Origin: Dendrocalamus latiflorus
Lineage: Eukaryota > Streptophyta > Magnoliopsida > Poales > Poaceae
Reading direction: 5' to 3'
Length of the DNA: 64,000 bases
Assembly (NCBI GenBank): GCA_017311315.1
Contig: CM029617.1
Span: 1,716,681 to 1,780,680, forward strand
In this document: positions 23,880 to 34,585 of the stretch, in pieces
Layout: each line of letters starts with the position of its first letter
Numbering within the stretch: position 1 is the stretch's first letter
Notes under the pieces: generated by a model
What the model was told of the DNA's origin: nothing
The model's database searches: none
The model's input: the letters and a program-made list of their open reading frames with translations, nothing else
Translations under genes and position numbers: made by a program

Positions 23880-26075
23880 TTACGACTTAATTTATAGTCT
23901 GTAGACTTGCGTATGCGGAGGCGGATCTCGACGTTACAACTTGATTTAGAGTCCATGGACTGGTGCGTGCGGAGGCGGACCTCGATGCTACGACTTAATT
24001 TAGAGTCCGTGGACTGGTGCGTGCGGAGGCGGACCTCGACGGTACGTCTTATTTGAAGTCCGTAGACTCGTGTGTGCGGAGGCGTACCTCGACGCTACGT
24101 CTTATTTAAAATCTGTAGACTGGTGTGTGCGGAGGCGTACCTCGACGCTACGTCTTATTTATACTCCGTAGAGTGCGCGCGGAGGCGTCCCCCCGTTGCG
24201 TCTTATTTAAAGTCCGTAGACTGGTGCGTGTGGAGGCGTACCTCGACGCTACGTCTTATTTATAGTCCGTAGACTCGCGCGTGCGGAGGCGGACCTCGAC
24301 GCTACGTCTTATTTAAAGTCCGCAGACTGGTGCGTGCGGAGGCGTATCTCGATGCTACGTCTTATTTATAGTACGTAGACTCGCGCGTGCGGAGGCGGAC
24401 CTCGACGCTACGTCTTATTTTAAGTCCGTAGACTGGTGCGTGCGGAGGCGTACCTCGACGCTACGTCTTAATTTATAGTCCGTAGACTCGCGCGTGCGGA
24501 GGCGGAGCTCGACGCTACGTCTTATTTAAAGTCCGTAGACTGGTGCGTGTGGAGGCGTACCTCGACGCTACGTCTTAATTTATAGTCCGTAGACTCGCGC
24601 GTGCGGAGGCGGACCTCGACGCTACGTCCTATTTAAAGTCCATAGACTGATGCGTGCAGAGGCGTACCTCGACGCTACGTCTTATTTAAAGTCCGTAGAC
24701 TGGTGCGTGCGGAGGCGTACGTCGACGCTACGTCTTATTTATACTCCATAGAGTGCGCGCGGAGGCGTCCCCCCGTTGCGTCTTATTTAAAGTCCGTAGA
24801 CTGGTGCGTGCGGAGGCGTACCTCGACGCTACGTCTTATTTATAGTCCGTAGACTCGCACGTGCGGAGGCGGACCTCGATGCTACGTCTTATTTAAAGTC
24901 CGTAGACTGGTGCGTGCGGAGGCGTACCTCGACGCTACGTCTTATTTATAGTCCGTAGACTCGCGCGTGCGGAGGCGGACCTCGACGCTACGTCTTATTT
25001 AAAGTCCGTAGACTGGTGCGTGCGGAGGCGTACCTCGACGCTACATCTTAATTTATAGTCCATAGACTCGCGCGTGCGGAGGCGGACCTCGACGCTACGT
25101 CTTATTTAAAGTCCGTAGACTGGTGCGTGCGGAGGCGTACCTCGACGCTACGTCTTATTTAAAGTCCGTAGACTGGTGCGTGCGGAGGTAGACCTCGATG
25201 CTACGTCTTATTTATACTCCGTAGAGTGCGCGCGGAGGCGTCCCTCCGTTGCGTCTTATTTAAAGTCCGTAGACTGGTGCGTGCGGAGGCGTACCTCGAC
25301 GCTACGTCTTTTTTATTGTCCGTAGACTCGCGCGTGCGGAGGCGGACCTCGACGCTACGTCTTATTTATAGTCCGTAGACTCGCGCGTGCGGTGGCGGAC
25401 CTCGACGCTACGTCTTATTTAAAGTCCGTAGACTGGTGCGTGCGGAGGCGTACCTCGATGCTACGTCTTATTTATAGTCCGTAGACTCGCGCGTGCGGAG
25501 GCGGACCTCGACGCTACGTCTTATTTAAAGTCTGTAGACTGGTGCGTGCAGAGGCGTACCTCGACGCTACGTCTTAATTTATAGTCCGTAGACTCGCGCG
25601 TGCGGAGGCGGACCTCGACGCTACGTCTTATTTAAAGTCCGTAGACTGGTTCGTGCGGAGGCGTACCTCGACGCTACGTCTTATTTATAGTCCGTAGACT
25701 CGCGCGTGCGGAGGCGGACCTCGACGCTACGTCTTATTTATAGTCCGTAGACTCGCGCGTGCGGAGGTGGACCTCGCCGCTACGTCTTATTTAAAGTCCG
25801 TAGACTGGTGCGTGCGGAGGCGTACCTCGACGCTACGTCTTAATTTATAGTCCGTAGACTCGCGCGTTCGGAGGCGGACCTCGACGCTACGTCTTATTTA
25901 AAGTCCGTAGACTGGTGCGTGCGGAGGCGTACCTCGACGCTACGTCTTATTTATAGTCCGTAGACTCGCGCGTGCGGAGGCGGACCTCGACGCTACGTCT
26001 TATTTAAAGTCCGTAGACTAGTGCGTGCGGAGGCGTACCTCGACGCTACGTCTTAATTTAAACTCGGTAGAGTAC
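23880..26075. repeat. Tandem array B, about 53-bp unit, about 40 copies with higher-order alternation
   Basis: Units contain GTCCGTAGACT, a variable GGTGCGTGC or CGCGCGTGC, GGAGGCG(T/G)ACCTCGACG and CTACGTCTTATTT(A/T)(A/T)A. Two variants largely alternate. The 'tggtgcg...cgtacc' type usually ends in a TTTATA-type tail and the 'tcgcgcg...cggacc' type in TTTAAA, giving an approximately 106-bp dimer over much of the array. A third shorter variant (TACTCCGTAGAGTGCGCGCG) recurs near 24165, 24745 and 25215. There is no coding frame. Confidence 0.93.
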
Positions 26076-26089
26076 GCCGACGCTCGAGG

Positions 26090-27371
26090 CAATCGTGCGA
26101 TTTAAATAAAAAACGAGGACCAAAACAGAGGCACGCAAGAAATGGCCGTAGACTTGCGACAACAAAACAGAATGCAGTACCAGGAATGCATTAGCTGCTA
26201 TGGTGGCCCAAAACAGGCCAAAACCGAACAAGCAATGACGGCCAAATCAAACGCTCTGAGAATAAAACTGTAGCCTCAATAAATGATATGATGAACAATC
26301 ATTTCTCTAAAAGCCCTGCACGCAAGAAATGCAGTGGGGATTCAAAGCCTCGCGCATAATCATATGTAGCACGTACCGGGCGGTATGGCGGCGACGCGGG
26401 GTAGACTCCGCAAGTACGGATACCCAGGCTATGCGAAGCCAGCGGAGGCCTCGTCATGGTGTGCGGGGCCACCTCGACAGTCACTGTGGTTTGCTCGGAC
26501 TCTGGACTCTGGTGTACGTCCCATAAACACATGCCTGCGTGCATGTATACTTCCGTGCGCCTTGCTGCCGATCCACACATGCATGTACGCATGAATGCAT
26601 GGCTCCGTCGGCGCTTGGCGCAGATTTCGTCTTGGCGACGACGCGGAGACCATCCCCAGGACAGACTCCGCACTACGTCTTGCCGACGACGCGGAGGCCA
26701 GCATCCGGACAGACCTCGCCACCGCTGCGCGGAGGCCAGCTGCCGGACGGACTTCGCTCTGCCGGAGGTCCTTGATAGAGCGAGGCCACCACGCCTGATG
26801 AAGGGGTCGACGGTGTGGAGGGGCGCAGCGGAGACCGTGGCGCGGAGGCGACCTTACCGTCGCGGAGACTTGCCACGCCGGCCACGTCGTTATTGTTGTC
26901 CTCAGAAATGCTTGCATGCACATGGCGCGGTCGTGTGGAGACAGCGCCGGTGTGCAGACGCGGGGTTCGGCGTGGGCGTGGACGTGGCTTCGCTCGACAT
27001 GCAGAGACCCGTCACTCGATAAGGGTCGTTGGCGAGGTCCACCCGGGCTCCGGCAGAGCGAAGTCTGAGGCCGAAGGCGTTGTTGCAGAGGTGGAGCCGC
27101 GGCGAGGTTGTCGTCGAGCTCTGCCTTCGGCGCCGGACTTCGCACGCACCGCCCGGGCCTCCGCTTGACGTGCCGAGCACCCGCCTCCAGCGCGGCCTCC
27201 TCCGGGTCAGGCTCGAGGTCCGTGCTAAGCTGGAACTCCTCCTCGCCCCCGCTAGACGAAGTCCTCCCATCCAATACTGGGAGCACGTAGCTCTGATGGC
27301 ACATGTCAAGGCATGCTGGAGAAAGCATGCATGCATGGTGTGACACCTGCATAAATTCACGCCGCGGGACT
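26090..27371. other. Internal GC-rich region of the LARD, left part
   Basis: This is unique sequence with scattered GCGGAG, GACTTCGC and CATGCA words. Long overlapping frames on both strands (for example 350 codons on the minus strand at 26429-27481) show no domain, no consistent codon bias and mutual overlap. I do not call a gene. Confidence 0.6.
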
Positions 27372-27887
27372 TCGCCAACCCGGAGAATGGCGGGGAGGCG
27401 CAGACTGCCTCGGAGAGGGCCTCGCCGGGACCTCGCCGATGTGCGTGGCCTACTTCGGAGACGCCGCCGGGACCTCGCCAACCCGGAGAATGGCGGGGAG
27501 GCGCAGACTGCCTCGGAGAGGGCCTCGCCGGGACCTCGCCGATGTGCGTGGCCTACTTCGGAGACGCCGCCAGGACCTCGCCAACCCGGAGAATGGCGGG
27601 GAGGCGCAGACTGCCTCGGAGAGGGCCTCTCCGGGACCTCGCCGATGTGCGTGGCCTACTTCGGAGACGCCGCCGGGACCTTGCCAACCCGGAGAATGGC
27701 GGGGAGGCGCAGACTGCCTCGGAGAGGGCCTCGCCGGGACCTCGCCGATGTGCGTGGCCTACTTCGGAGACGCCGCCGGGACCTCGCCAACTCGAAGAAT
27801 GGCGGGAAGGCGCAGACTGCCTCGGAGAGGGCCTCGCCGATGTGCGTGGCCTACTTCAGAGACGTCACCGGGACTTCGCCAATTGTG
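27372..27887. repeat. Tandem array C, 103-bp unit, 5 copies
   Basis: Units start CGCCAACCCGGAGAATGGCG at about 27372, 27476, 27579, 27682 and 27785. Each carries GCAGACTGCCTCGGAGAGGG and TGTGCGTGGCCTACTTCGGA; the last is shortened. Copies are over 90% alike by eye. The period is not a multiple of three, so the long frame across it (27303-28415) changes peptide each unit, which argues against a protein. Confidence 0.92.
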
Positions 27888-29745
27888 GAGCGTGACGCGG
27901 AGGCCAGGGCCGATCTCCCATGGCTGATGCGCGCCGCAGTGCCCTCGCCCGTAGTCGCCGGTTCAGGTCGCGCACCTGCCGGGCGGAGATGCCCAGGGGA
28001 CCGTGCGGGGCGCCCTCGTGGTCACGGCGGGGACCTCGCAGGCACGAGGCTTGTCCTTCGCGCAAAGCTCCTAGGTGGGCACTTCCCTGGCACGCGCCTT
28101 GAGAAGCGTGGTGGCATTCTGCGGCCGCATGCCAGTCGGGGCCGCCCGCCGGTCGGTCGTCCCCAGCGCGCTTGGGCCCTCCGCGTAGCTGCGCCTGACG
28201 TCGCCAGGGTCGCCTGCTCGCGCCACGTGCCTGCCGGAGCCGCGCGAAGTCCATGCCGAACCAGCATCACTCGTGTGCGAAGGACGTTGAAGGGGGCGGC
28301 GCCGAGTGATATCGAATGTCGTAGCGAAGCCCGGAGACGTGGACGTGGATGCATGCTGGGCGGGGATGACTTCCTGCATGCAGTGGCGCGGGGTAGACGA
28401 AGACGTCGTCGCTGAGCTACAGTTGCCTGCATGCAGACCTCGCGGGCGCACGGATGGAAGCTTCCGTGGTTCCTGCGAGGCGGCGAACTGCCCTGCCGCG
28501 ATTTGCTCCTGCGCGGCTGCGTGCGAAGCTCGGGTCGGTGACGTTGGCGCGAAGTCTGGCGCGAAGATCCCCTGGCTTGGTAATCCGAGAGGCGCCGCTG
28601 CACGACTGCGGGGCCGAGCGAAGTCCCATGCCGAGGCCTCGAAAGCCATTCTAGGCCGCGGTCGAGTCCGATGTACGCGCCAGACGACCGCTGGGAGAGA
28701 GAGGGCTCCAGGTTTGTCCATGGCGGATTGCAGTCAAGTCATTGGACGTTCCCCTCAATACCTGCCCATTCTCTCATACCATGTATTCGTGCTTAATGGG
28801 TGCATGCATGCCATACGAAGGCACCAGCTCCACATGCGCATGCAATGATAAGCACTTTGAGAGTGGATGCATGAACGTGTACATGAAGGGTATACATGCA
28901 TGAACAAACACGTAAAGCTTATACATGCATGGATGAATATTTAAGTGCGTGCAAGGAGGGATAAAGCACAGCGTGTGTACGGATGGATAAAGTACTTCGA
29001 GACTCCGCGCGTGCATGGCTTCGAGCTGGAGACTTCGGGTGTTAGATTTCGCGCACGTATGGCTTCGAGCCGGAGGCTTCGGGCGTTATACTCCGCGCAA
29101 CTTCGATAGCCCACCGGCCCCACACACCGCTTCCCTGTATGGCTACCCCAGTGGAGCGGAGATAGCACGCGGAGGCCGGGTGGAGCCAGCGGGGGCGTCG
29201 CGGAGCCGTGTGGAGGCGCGACAAGGTGATGACGTCTGGCTGCGCGAAGTTGTCGGGGGCTTTGCGAGGCTCGCCGACGCGGAGGCCGGCGCGGAGGCTG
29301 GCGCGGAGCCTCGGGTTGCGGCCAGCGCGGAGCCTCGACCTGCAGCTAGCCCCTGCTGCAAGCACGCATCAGCTATTGTATCTACATCACATTTTCATTC
29401 CTCGGTTTTAGTAGTGTTTATGTACTACTACACACTATGGGTAGATATGCATACGCAAATCTTCCTCGAGACACGCATGTTCTGGATACATGGCGAAATA
29501 AATAGAGCAAAGATAACAATAAAATAGGGGTGATCGACTCAACTAGATCTACTCGATGCATCACCTACAAAGCTTAGCAGAGAATACAGGCAAAGCTCAA
29601 CTAGCTCTGGATCCGGAACAGAAATGGGAACTCAGAACTTATCTGTGACGCTCATGATATGAGCAACCTGAGATACTTTCATCTCACGCTAAGAAGCTCC
29701 TTCCAGTGGTAGCAGCACCCTTACGCAGCTTCTCGCTCTTCGTCA
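27888..29745. other. Internal region of the LARD adjoining the 5' LTR
   Basis: This is GC-rich sequence to about 29370, then AT-richer leader-like sequence up to the primer-binding site. Many CATGCA/TGCATG words occur at 28340-28960. No gag start or zinc knuckle is recognised on the minus strand. Confidence 0.55.
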
Positions 29746-29763
29746 TCCCCACGGACGGCGCCA
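29746..29763 (-). promoter_or_regulatory. Primer-binding site of the LARD element
   Basis: On the minus strand TGGCGCCGTCCGTGGGGA begins 2 bp inside the LTR. Its first ten bases match the complement of a plant tRNA-Asp 3' end. It is identical to the site at 33147-33164. Confidence 0.85.
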
Positions 29764-29765
29764 TC

Positions 29766-30058
29766 TGTTGTAGCTACGGGCTAAACAGGAATGGAGGGGA
29801 CTAGTAGAAGGAGAAGAGGAGAGCTAGGTCTGTGGAAGAGGTTGGTGAGAGTGAGAGGACCATGCCCCCTCCTGCCCCTCCTGGGGGCTTATATATGAGG
29901 GGTAGAATGGGAAATCCCCATTCTACCCCTTAGCACTTACAAAGGATGAGGGTACATTGGTATATTTACACTGGTATACTCCTCTACACTATTGGGGCTA
30001 TTACATGTTGGACTAGTTGCACGGCCCAGTCACGGGGGGTTGGGCCACCCCCACAACA
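29766..30058 (-). repeat. 5' LTR of the 8.28-kb element
   Basis: It is 293 bp and nearly identical to the copy at 21779-22073 (about 98.6% by eye). A TATA-like CTCATATATAAG lies at about 29887-29898. The transcript would start in this LTR and run toward lower coordinates. Confidence 0.93.
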
Positions 30059-30063
30059 CCGAT

Positions 30064-30815
30064 CTTACGTATGATTTATTGGATTCAGGGAATCTTTTAG
30101 AAGACTGGATTTACGATCATGTAGAGTAGAGACGTGGGGATTTTTTATACAGGTTCAGGCATTCTTCTAGGAGAATAATAACTCTACTTCCTGTGTGGCT
30201 ATTACTCAAATGATTGATTACAACTGAGAAAGTAATACAAATTACCTTGCGCTATGTCTAACTTGGACTATCTCTCCTGTTCTCTCCTTTTCTTTCTTTC
30301 TTCTCTCTGATGTCAACCTTTATATAGTTGGCAAAGCGACGACCATTGTTTTGTGTCAAAAGACGCCTCAACGCTTTGGGTGATAACCGTCTGACAGAAG
30401 TTATTGTCAGAGAGACATGATGGCCCGTTCGTTGTGTGACGGTTGTGTTAGATAGAGATAATGTGCGCTTATTAGAAATAAGCACACGTTTTAACCATCT
30501 TGTCAGATAGACCCACGATGTAGTAGATCATCGTAGAAAAACCAGTTGGAGATAGTCTAATCGTAGAAAGGTTCACAACCACGAGTTAGTCGTAGAACAA
30601 CTTACAACTACGTGATCGTAGAAGAACATACGACTAGGGAATGGTCGTAAAAACACTTATGACTAGGGTTGGTCGTAAAAGGATTTACGACTAGGGATGA
30701 TCGTAGAAGGACTTACGACTACCCTATACAACCTCTTCTTTATCGATAAGGAGTATAATTAAAGAATATAATGACATAATAATATGAAAAATTATTATAT
30801 CCCCGTCAGCCCTAA
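30064..30815 (-). mobile_element. Older LTR-like sequence interrupted by the LARD element
   Basis: Read on the minus strand it starts TGACGGGGATATAAT. It carries a TATA-like CTATATAAAGG near 30320-30330, then ACTCAATTG-type and ACAGGAAGTAGAGTTATTA words and CCTGAACCTGTATAAA. This is the arrangement seen across U3-R-U5 of many grass LTRs. The sequence continues at 21778 and below on the other side of the inserted element. Its far end is not identified. Arrays of GACTAGGG/TCGTA words lie at 30590-30725 in its U3-like part. Confidence 0.6.
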
Positions 30816-32415
30816 TTAACGAATTGAGTCAAAATATCTGCCTACACTAACGTAGATTCACGTTCAACTTTATAACATAAAGGGGATCAATATAAAAAAA
30901 GGGATAGCATAAGAACAAGCAGCAACTACAAAAGGAAATTTAGAAAAGAAAACTTGTAGCTAGTAACATTTTGCACATTCATGACTTCTTGTTTGCCACA
31001 GGTTGATTAGTACATAGCAGCTAGTCATAGTAGTATGTAATAGCTAGTAACAGTGCCACATATAAATCTTCAGATGGCATGACCATGGATCACAATTAAC
31101 TGAAAATTGAACTTTCCAGATGAAGAGTTAACATAGTAGCTAGTCATGGAAGTTTCCACATGAAAATTTGACTTTCCAGCAAATGGCTCTTCAGATCAAA
31201 ACCAATTACAGACACAACCAATTTTGTAACGTTGTCAGAATATAAACTTAATGTGATTGAGTTGTAAATCTTGCAGCTGCAAGCCCTGTGATGCTTACAA
31301 TGTCGTCTAAATTGATATTATTATGAATTTTTCAATGTCTATTGGCAGTTAGCACTATAAACTCCACCTAGCATCATGCTTTTGCTTTCCTTTCGATGAT
31401 AGGAGCATATTGGATGCTTTAACTCTCTCTTCTTTAACTATGGCACCGCAACTTATTCCCCATTTGGGCCCTTGGAGAGTTTCGTCGCCGACTTCTTGCA
31501 AACAAGAACTGATGTGGATGCACATAATTATTGTATAGAGATACAGATGTCCAAGGTAATGTTGTAAATACTTTAAAAGAACAACATTGCTCCCAAGAAC
31601 CTTTGCTTTTCCCTGAAAGTAAGAAATCAATTTGCTCTGTTGCCGACATGGAAGAAAATCAGTTGTTTGATGAATCATGGCGACTACCGACTATCACTTG
31701 AAAAATTCAGATTTGCCAAAGCTTTATCTGTAATTTGAAATGGAGCTATAGCAAATAATCCCTTATTCCTTATTCCAGCTTAGGCAACACAGCAATGACA
31801 AAGCTTTGAAAGGTGTTTCATATGTTCCCTTTCAGTTATGATTTGTTGCAGTTTAGTTCATGTTAGGTACATTGACTTACTATGAAGCTTCTCCCCAAGT
31901 AATCCTTGTAATTCTATCTCTGTGCGTAAGGGGTTTTATTTGGCAGTCTTCAACTGTTCAAGGAATGACGAGCATGTGTAAAAAGTATTACAAAAATAAT
32001 TGCATGAACAATTCGGCCTAATTTAAAAAGTAATAACTCAAACAAGGTTTTGAAAATATACCGGACTAGCTCAGGCTTGGTGACTAGCAGCACGCTAGTT
32101 CTTGCTAGCAGGCTAACGTCAATTTCCAGGTTGTTACCATGGTAACTGTTGGATACCAAGAAGAATAACACTATAAAGGGAACTTGACAGACATTGGCTA
32201 GGTTAGGGACTACTGAGCTGCCAAAGTTTTGCATTTTCATGTTCAAATGATATCATAAAATATTTTATCTACATCTGAGTATAACTTGAAATTTGACCAG
32301 AATCAGCGTGAAGCATCTGTAGTATAACTTGAAATTGTACAGACCTGTTAGTTTTACGGAAACAGAGAAAGCTATAATTTCTAGTTTCATGACAGTAATC
32401 AGCTATTTGTCTCAG
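30816..32415. other. Gene-less stretch
   Basis: I recognise no gene, RNA or terminal repeat. A minus-strand frame at 31355-31678 is unremarkable, with no domain. Confidence 0.4.
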
Positions 32416-32690
32416 GCCTGCTCGGTTGGGCTGAAAAATAGTGATTTATAGCTAAAATTGCACTATAATTGATTGAAATTACGTTGTATCTGAAAGTGAT
32501 TTATTTGTCATAATTAAATTTTAAAAAATAAAAATAGAAAAAATATGTTAGCTTGTCACGGACAACGCAAGCGAATACGGGAAAAAAGAACCGACAAAAA
32601 ACTAAAAAAAGCCAAAAGTTCAGAAAAAAGACAAAATTTATGAATAGTAAAAAATAAGCCAGAAACTTAAGTCAAAATGAGCGGAGCCTC
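32416..32690 (+). mobile_element. AT-rich MITE-like repeat, family I reference copy
   Basis: It starts near GCCTGCTCGGTTGGGCTGAA and ends near AAATGAGCGGAGC, with CTCAG on both sides as a possible duplication. Internal words recur in other copies: AATTAAATTTTAAAAAATAA, GTTAGCTTGTCACGGACAAC, GCGAATACGGGAAAAAAGAA. It is non-coding. The superfamily is uncertain; hAT-like is a guess. Confidence 0.65.
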
Positions 32691-32840
32691 AGACTTTAAC
32701 GGAAGTACAACTTACAGAGGGACAAATACAACTATCGGATTTGGAAACTTGAGCAATCGAACTACAGTTCTAAGAAAGAGTATCACGTGAAGTTCAGAAG
32801 GACCAACAACTAGTCACTACAAGGACAAGTGAATGACCCC

Positions 32841-33004
32841 TGTAGTAGGAGTGGCCCCTCCTCAGCCCATACGGCCTGTTTGGGGGATTGGAGGGCCCAA
32901 TATGATATGTGTAATGACATATGTGCCCTTCTAGGAGATACGCGATTGTAAGGGTGATATTGTAATTATGCTTTATGGATAATGCCCAATGTGATATGTG
33001 TAAT

Positions 33005-33078
<74 letters not shown>

Positions 33079-33144
33079 CATTGTTCATCCATCACAACCA
33101 CTCCACTACTCTCCTAGTTTACTATTTGACTAGTAGCCATAACA
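32841..33144 (+). repeat. 5' LTR of a decayed Gypsy element
   Basis: It runs from TGTAGTAGGAGTGGCCCC to AGCCATAACA, immediately followed by GT and the primer-binding site. The right end is firm because of the primer site. The left end is chosen as the first TG with the GTGGCCC motif also seen at the start of the LARD LTR. A (TA)n run sits where the TATA box would be. Confidence 0.7.
33008..33076. repeat. (TA)n microsatellite, about 34 units
   Basis: It is a perfect TA run inside the 5' LTR of the Gypsy element. Its length is probably variable and assembly-sensitive. Confidence 0.97.
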
Positions 33145-33146
33145 GT

Positions 33147-33164
33147 TGGCGCCGTCCGTGGGGA
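33147..33164 (+). promoter_or_regulatory. Primer-binding site of the Gypsy element
   Basis: TGGCGCCGTCCGTGGGGA lies 2 bp after the LTR end. It is identical to the minus-strand site of the LARD element and resembles the complement of tRNA-Asp. Confidence 0.85.
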
Positions 33165-33179
33165 TGACAGAGAGCAAGC

Positions 33180-34585
33180 CATGGAGTTCGAGAAGTGATG
33201 GCGCCCAAGAAAGCACCGTCAGCGATGAAAAGAAAGCGGAGCACGACGACGGCGATCGCGAACGCTAGAGCCTCGGTTGTGGGGCGCTTGCGCCGACATT
33301 GGGGGTCGGTGCTGAAGGCGACGTCGGTATGGCGAACGCCGACGTCGATGTTCGCGGGGGTACAGTCGGCCACCACGGGGATCACCGTGGTGCAGCAGTT
33401 GGCCCCGCCGAGGGTGCAACGACTGACCTCGTCAGTGGTGCTCGGGTCAGCGGGAGCATCGACGCCGACGTTCACGCCGGCATGCCCAGTGATCCGGGAT
33501 CCACAGTGGGAGCGACAAGTGGTCTCAACGGTCGCGTCGGTCTCATCGTCGATCGTGGGACCAGTCGCGTCGTCGCACCGAACAGCTCCGGTGAGCAGGT
33601 CGTAGTTGCCAGCAACCCTGCAACGCGCACCATCGCTCAGGCAGGTGCGACCGCCCCAACAGTGGAGAACGCTTTGCTGGTGGCCCTTGGGACATTGCAG
33701 CGTGAGCTAGCAAACCTCCGAGAGGCCATACGGGAGATGCAAGAGACTCGGAGTCAGCAAGAGGCTCAGAGCCAGCAAACGCCGCCGGCAGCGGTGGTGG
33801 AGGTCACACCTGTCTGGGCGGACAGCCGCGACGCCCCCACCTCCGGTCGCGCTACGCTCTGACGTTTAGATCCGGAGTCTCCACTCTCCGCCAGCCTGCA
33901 GCAATCGGCGTGGCCAGAGGACTTCAAGTTCCCCACTGTTGAGCCGTACAAGGGCGATATAGACCTTAGGGAGTTCATTTGCGTGTACGAGACAGCCATC
34001 GAGGCCGCCAGCGGGAATGACTCCACCAAAGCGAAGGGGCTGCCGCTCGCTCTGTAGGGAGTAGCACTCTCCTGGTTTTTTTTACCATAGAGCCAAACTC
34101 AATATATGCGTGGGAGCAGATCCGTGACCGTTTATGCAACACCTTCCAAGGCAACTATGTCGAGCAGGTCGGCGAGAATCAACTCTTCGTCATCAGGCAA
34201 AAGCCCTCAGAAAAACTCCGAGACTACTTCAAACGCTTCGCCAAGATGCACTGCTAAGTCAAGGACATTAATGAGACTACGATCATCAACGCAGCGATCT
34301 GAGGCCTTCGCGTGGGGCCGCTGGCTGAGTACAATACGCGCAAGCCAATAAATACGGTTGCCAAGCTTTTCGACAAGATGAAGGAGTATGCAAGGGCAGA
34401 AGAAGACGCGCAACGGCGCAGGGTGACACCTTCGACACCAAGCAAGCGCAAGACTCGCCGAAGGACAACTCCAATCGCAAGCAACGCAAATCCCAGAAGG
34501 CCCGGTATGTCTTCGAAATCGAAGGTGGCTCCGACGATAGCATCCTTGTCGGCTGAGGACGAGGTCACAGAGGTCGTGGGCGCGG
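33180..34585 (+). pseudogene. Gypsy gag, frameshifted and interrupted
   Basis: The plus-strand frames at 33195-33862 encode a basic, low-complexity N-terminal region. From about 33910 a retrotransposon-gag-like core follows in shifting frames: a FKFPTVEPYKGDIDLREF segment, then KAKGLPLAL followed by a stop, then LSWF. Downstream traces include GPLAEYNTRKP and MKEYARAEED. Stops and frameshifts (for example after the KAKGLPLAL region near 34054) prevent translation. The frame is then cut at 34585 by the nested LTR insertion and resumes after 40128. Confidence 0.75.

Larger units (their letters stand above)
21779..30058 (-). mobile_element. Complete non-autonomous LTR retrotransposon (LARD-like), 8.28 kb
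   Basis: The element is bounded by TGTTGTAG...CCACAACA and flanked by a perfect 5-bp duplication CCGAT (21774-21778 and 30059-30063). The two terminal repeats (21779-22073 and 29766-30058) differ, by my reading, at four bases plus one 2-bp indel. A primer-binding site lies 2 bp inside the right LTR on the minus strand, so transcription runs right to left. Between the LTRs there is no recognisable gag, protease, integrase or reverse transcriptase on either strand. Instead there are four tandem-repeat arrays (22.2-26.1 and 27.4-27.9 kb) and GC-rich unique DNA. Lacking its own enzymes, it would need an autonomous partner. The decayed Gypsy element at 32841-40919 has the same primer-binding site and a similar LTR start, which suggests a Gypsy-class partner. 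Confidence 0.93.

Noticed and set aside
23880..26075. Regularly spaced repeats resembling a CRISPR array
   Set aside because: Units are contiguous tandem repeats without unique spacers, in a plant genome.
26429..28721. Long overlapping frames on both strands (up to 370 codons)
   Set aside because: GC-rich composition with repeats of non-triplet period, mutual overlap, and no domain.
31355..31678. Possible minus-strand exon (107 codons)
   Set aside because: No recognised motif and no convincing splice partners; overlapping frames are equally open.
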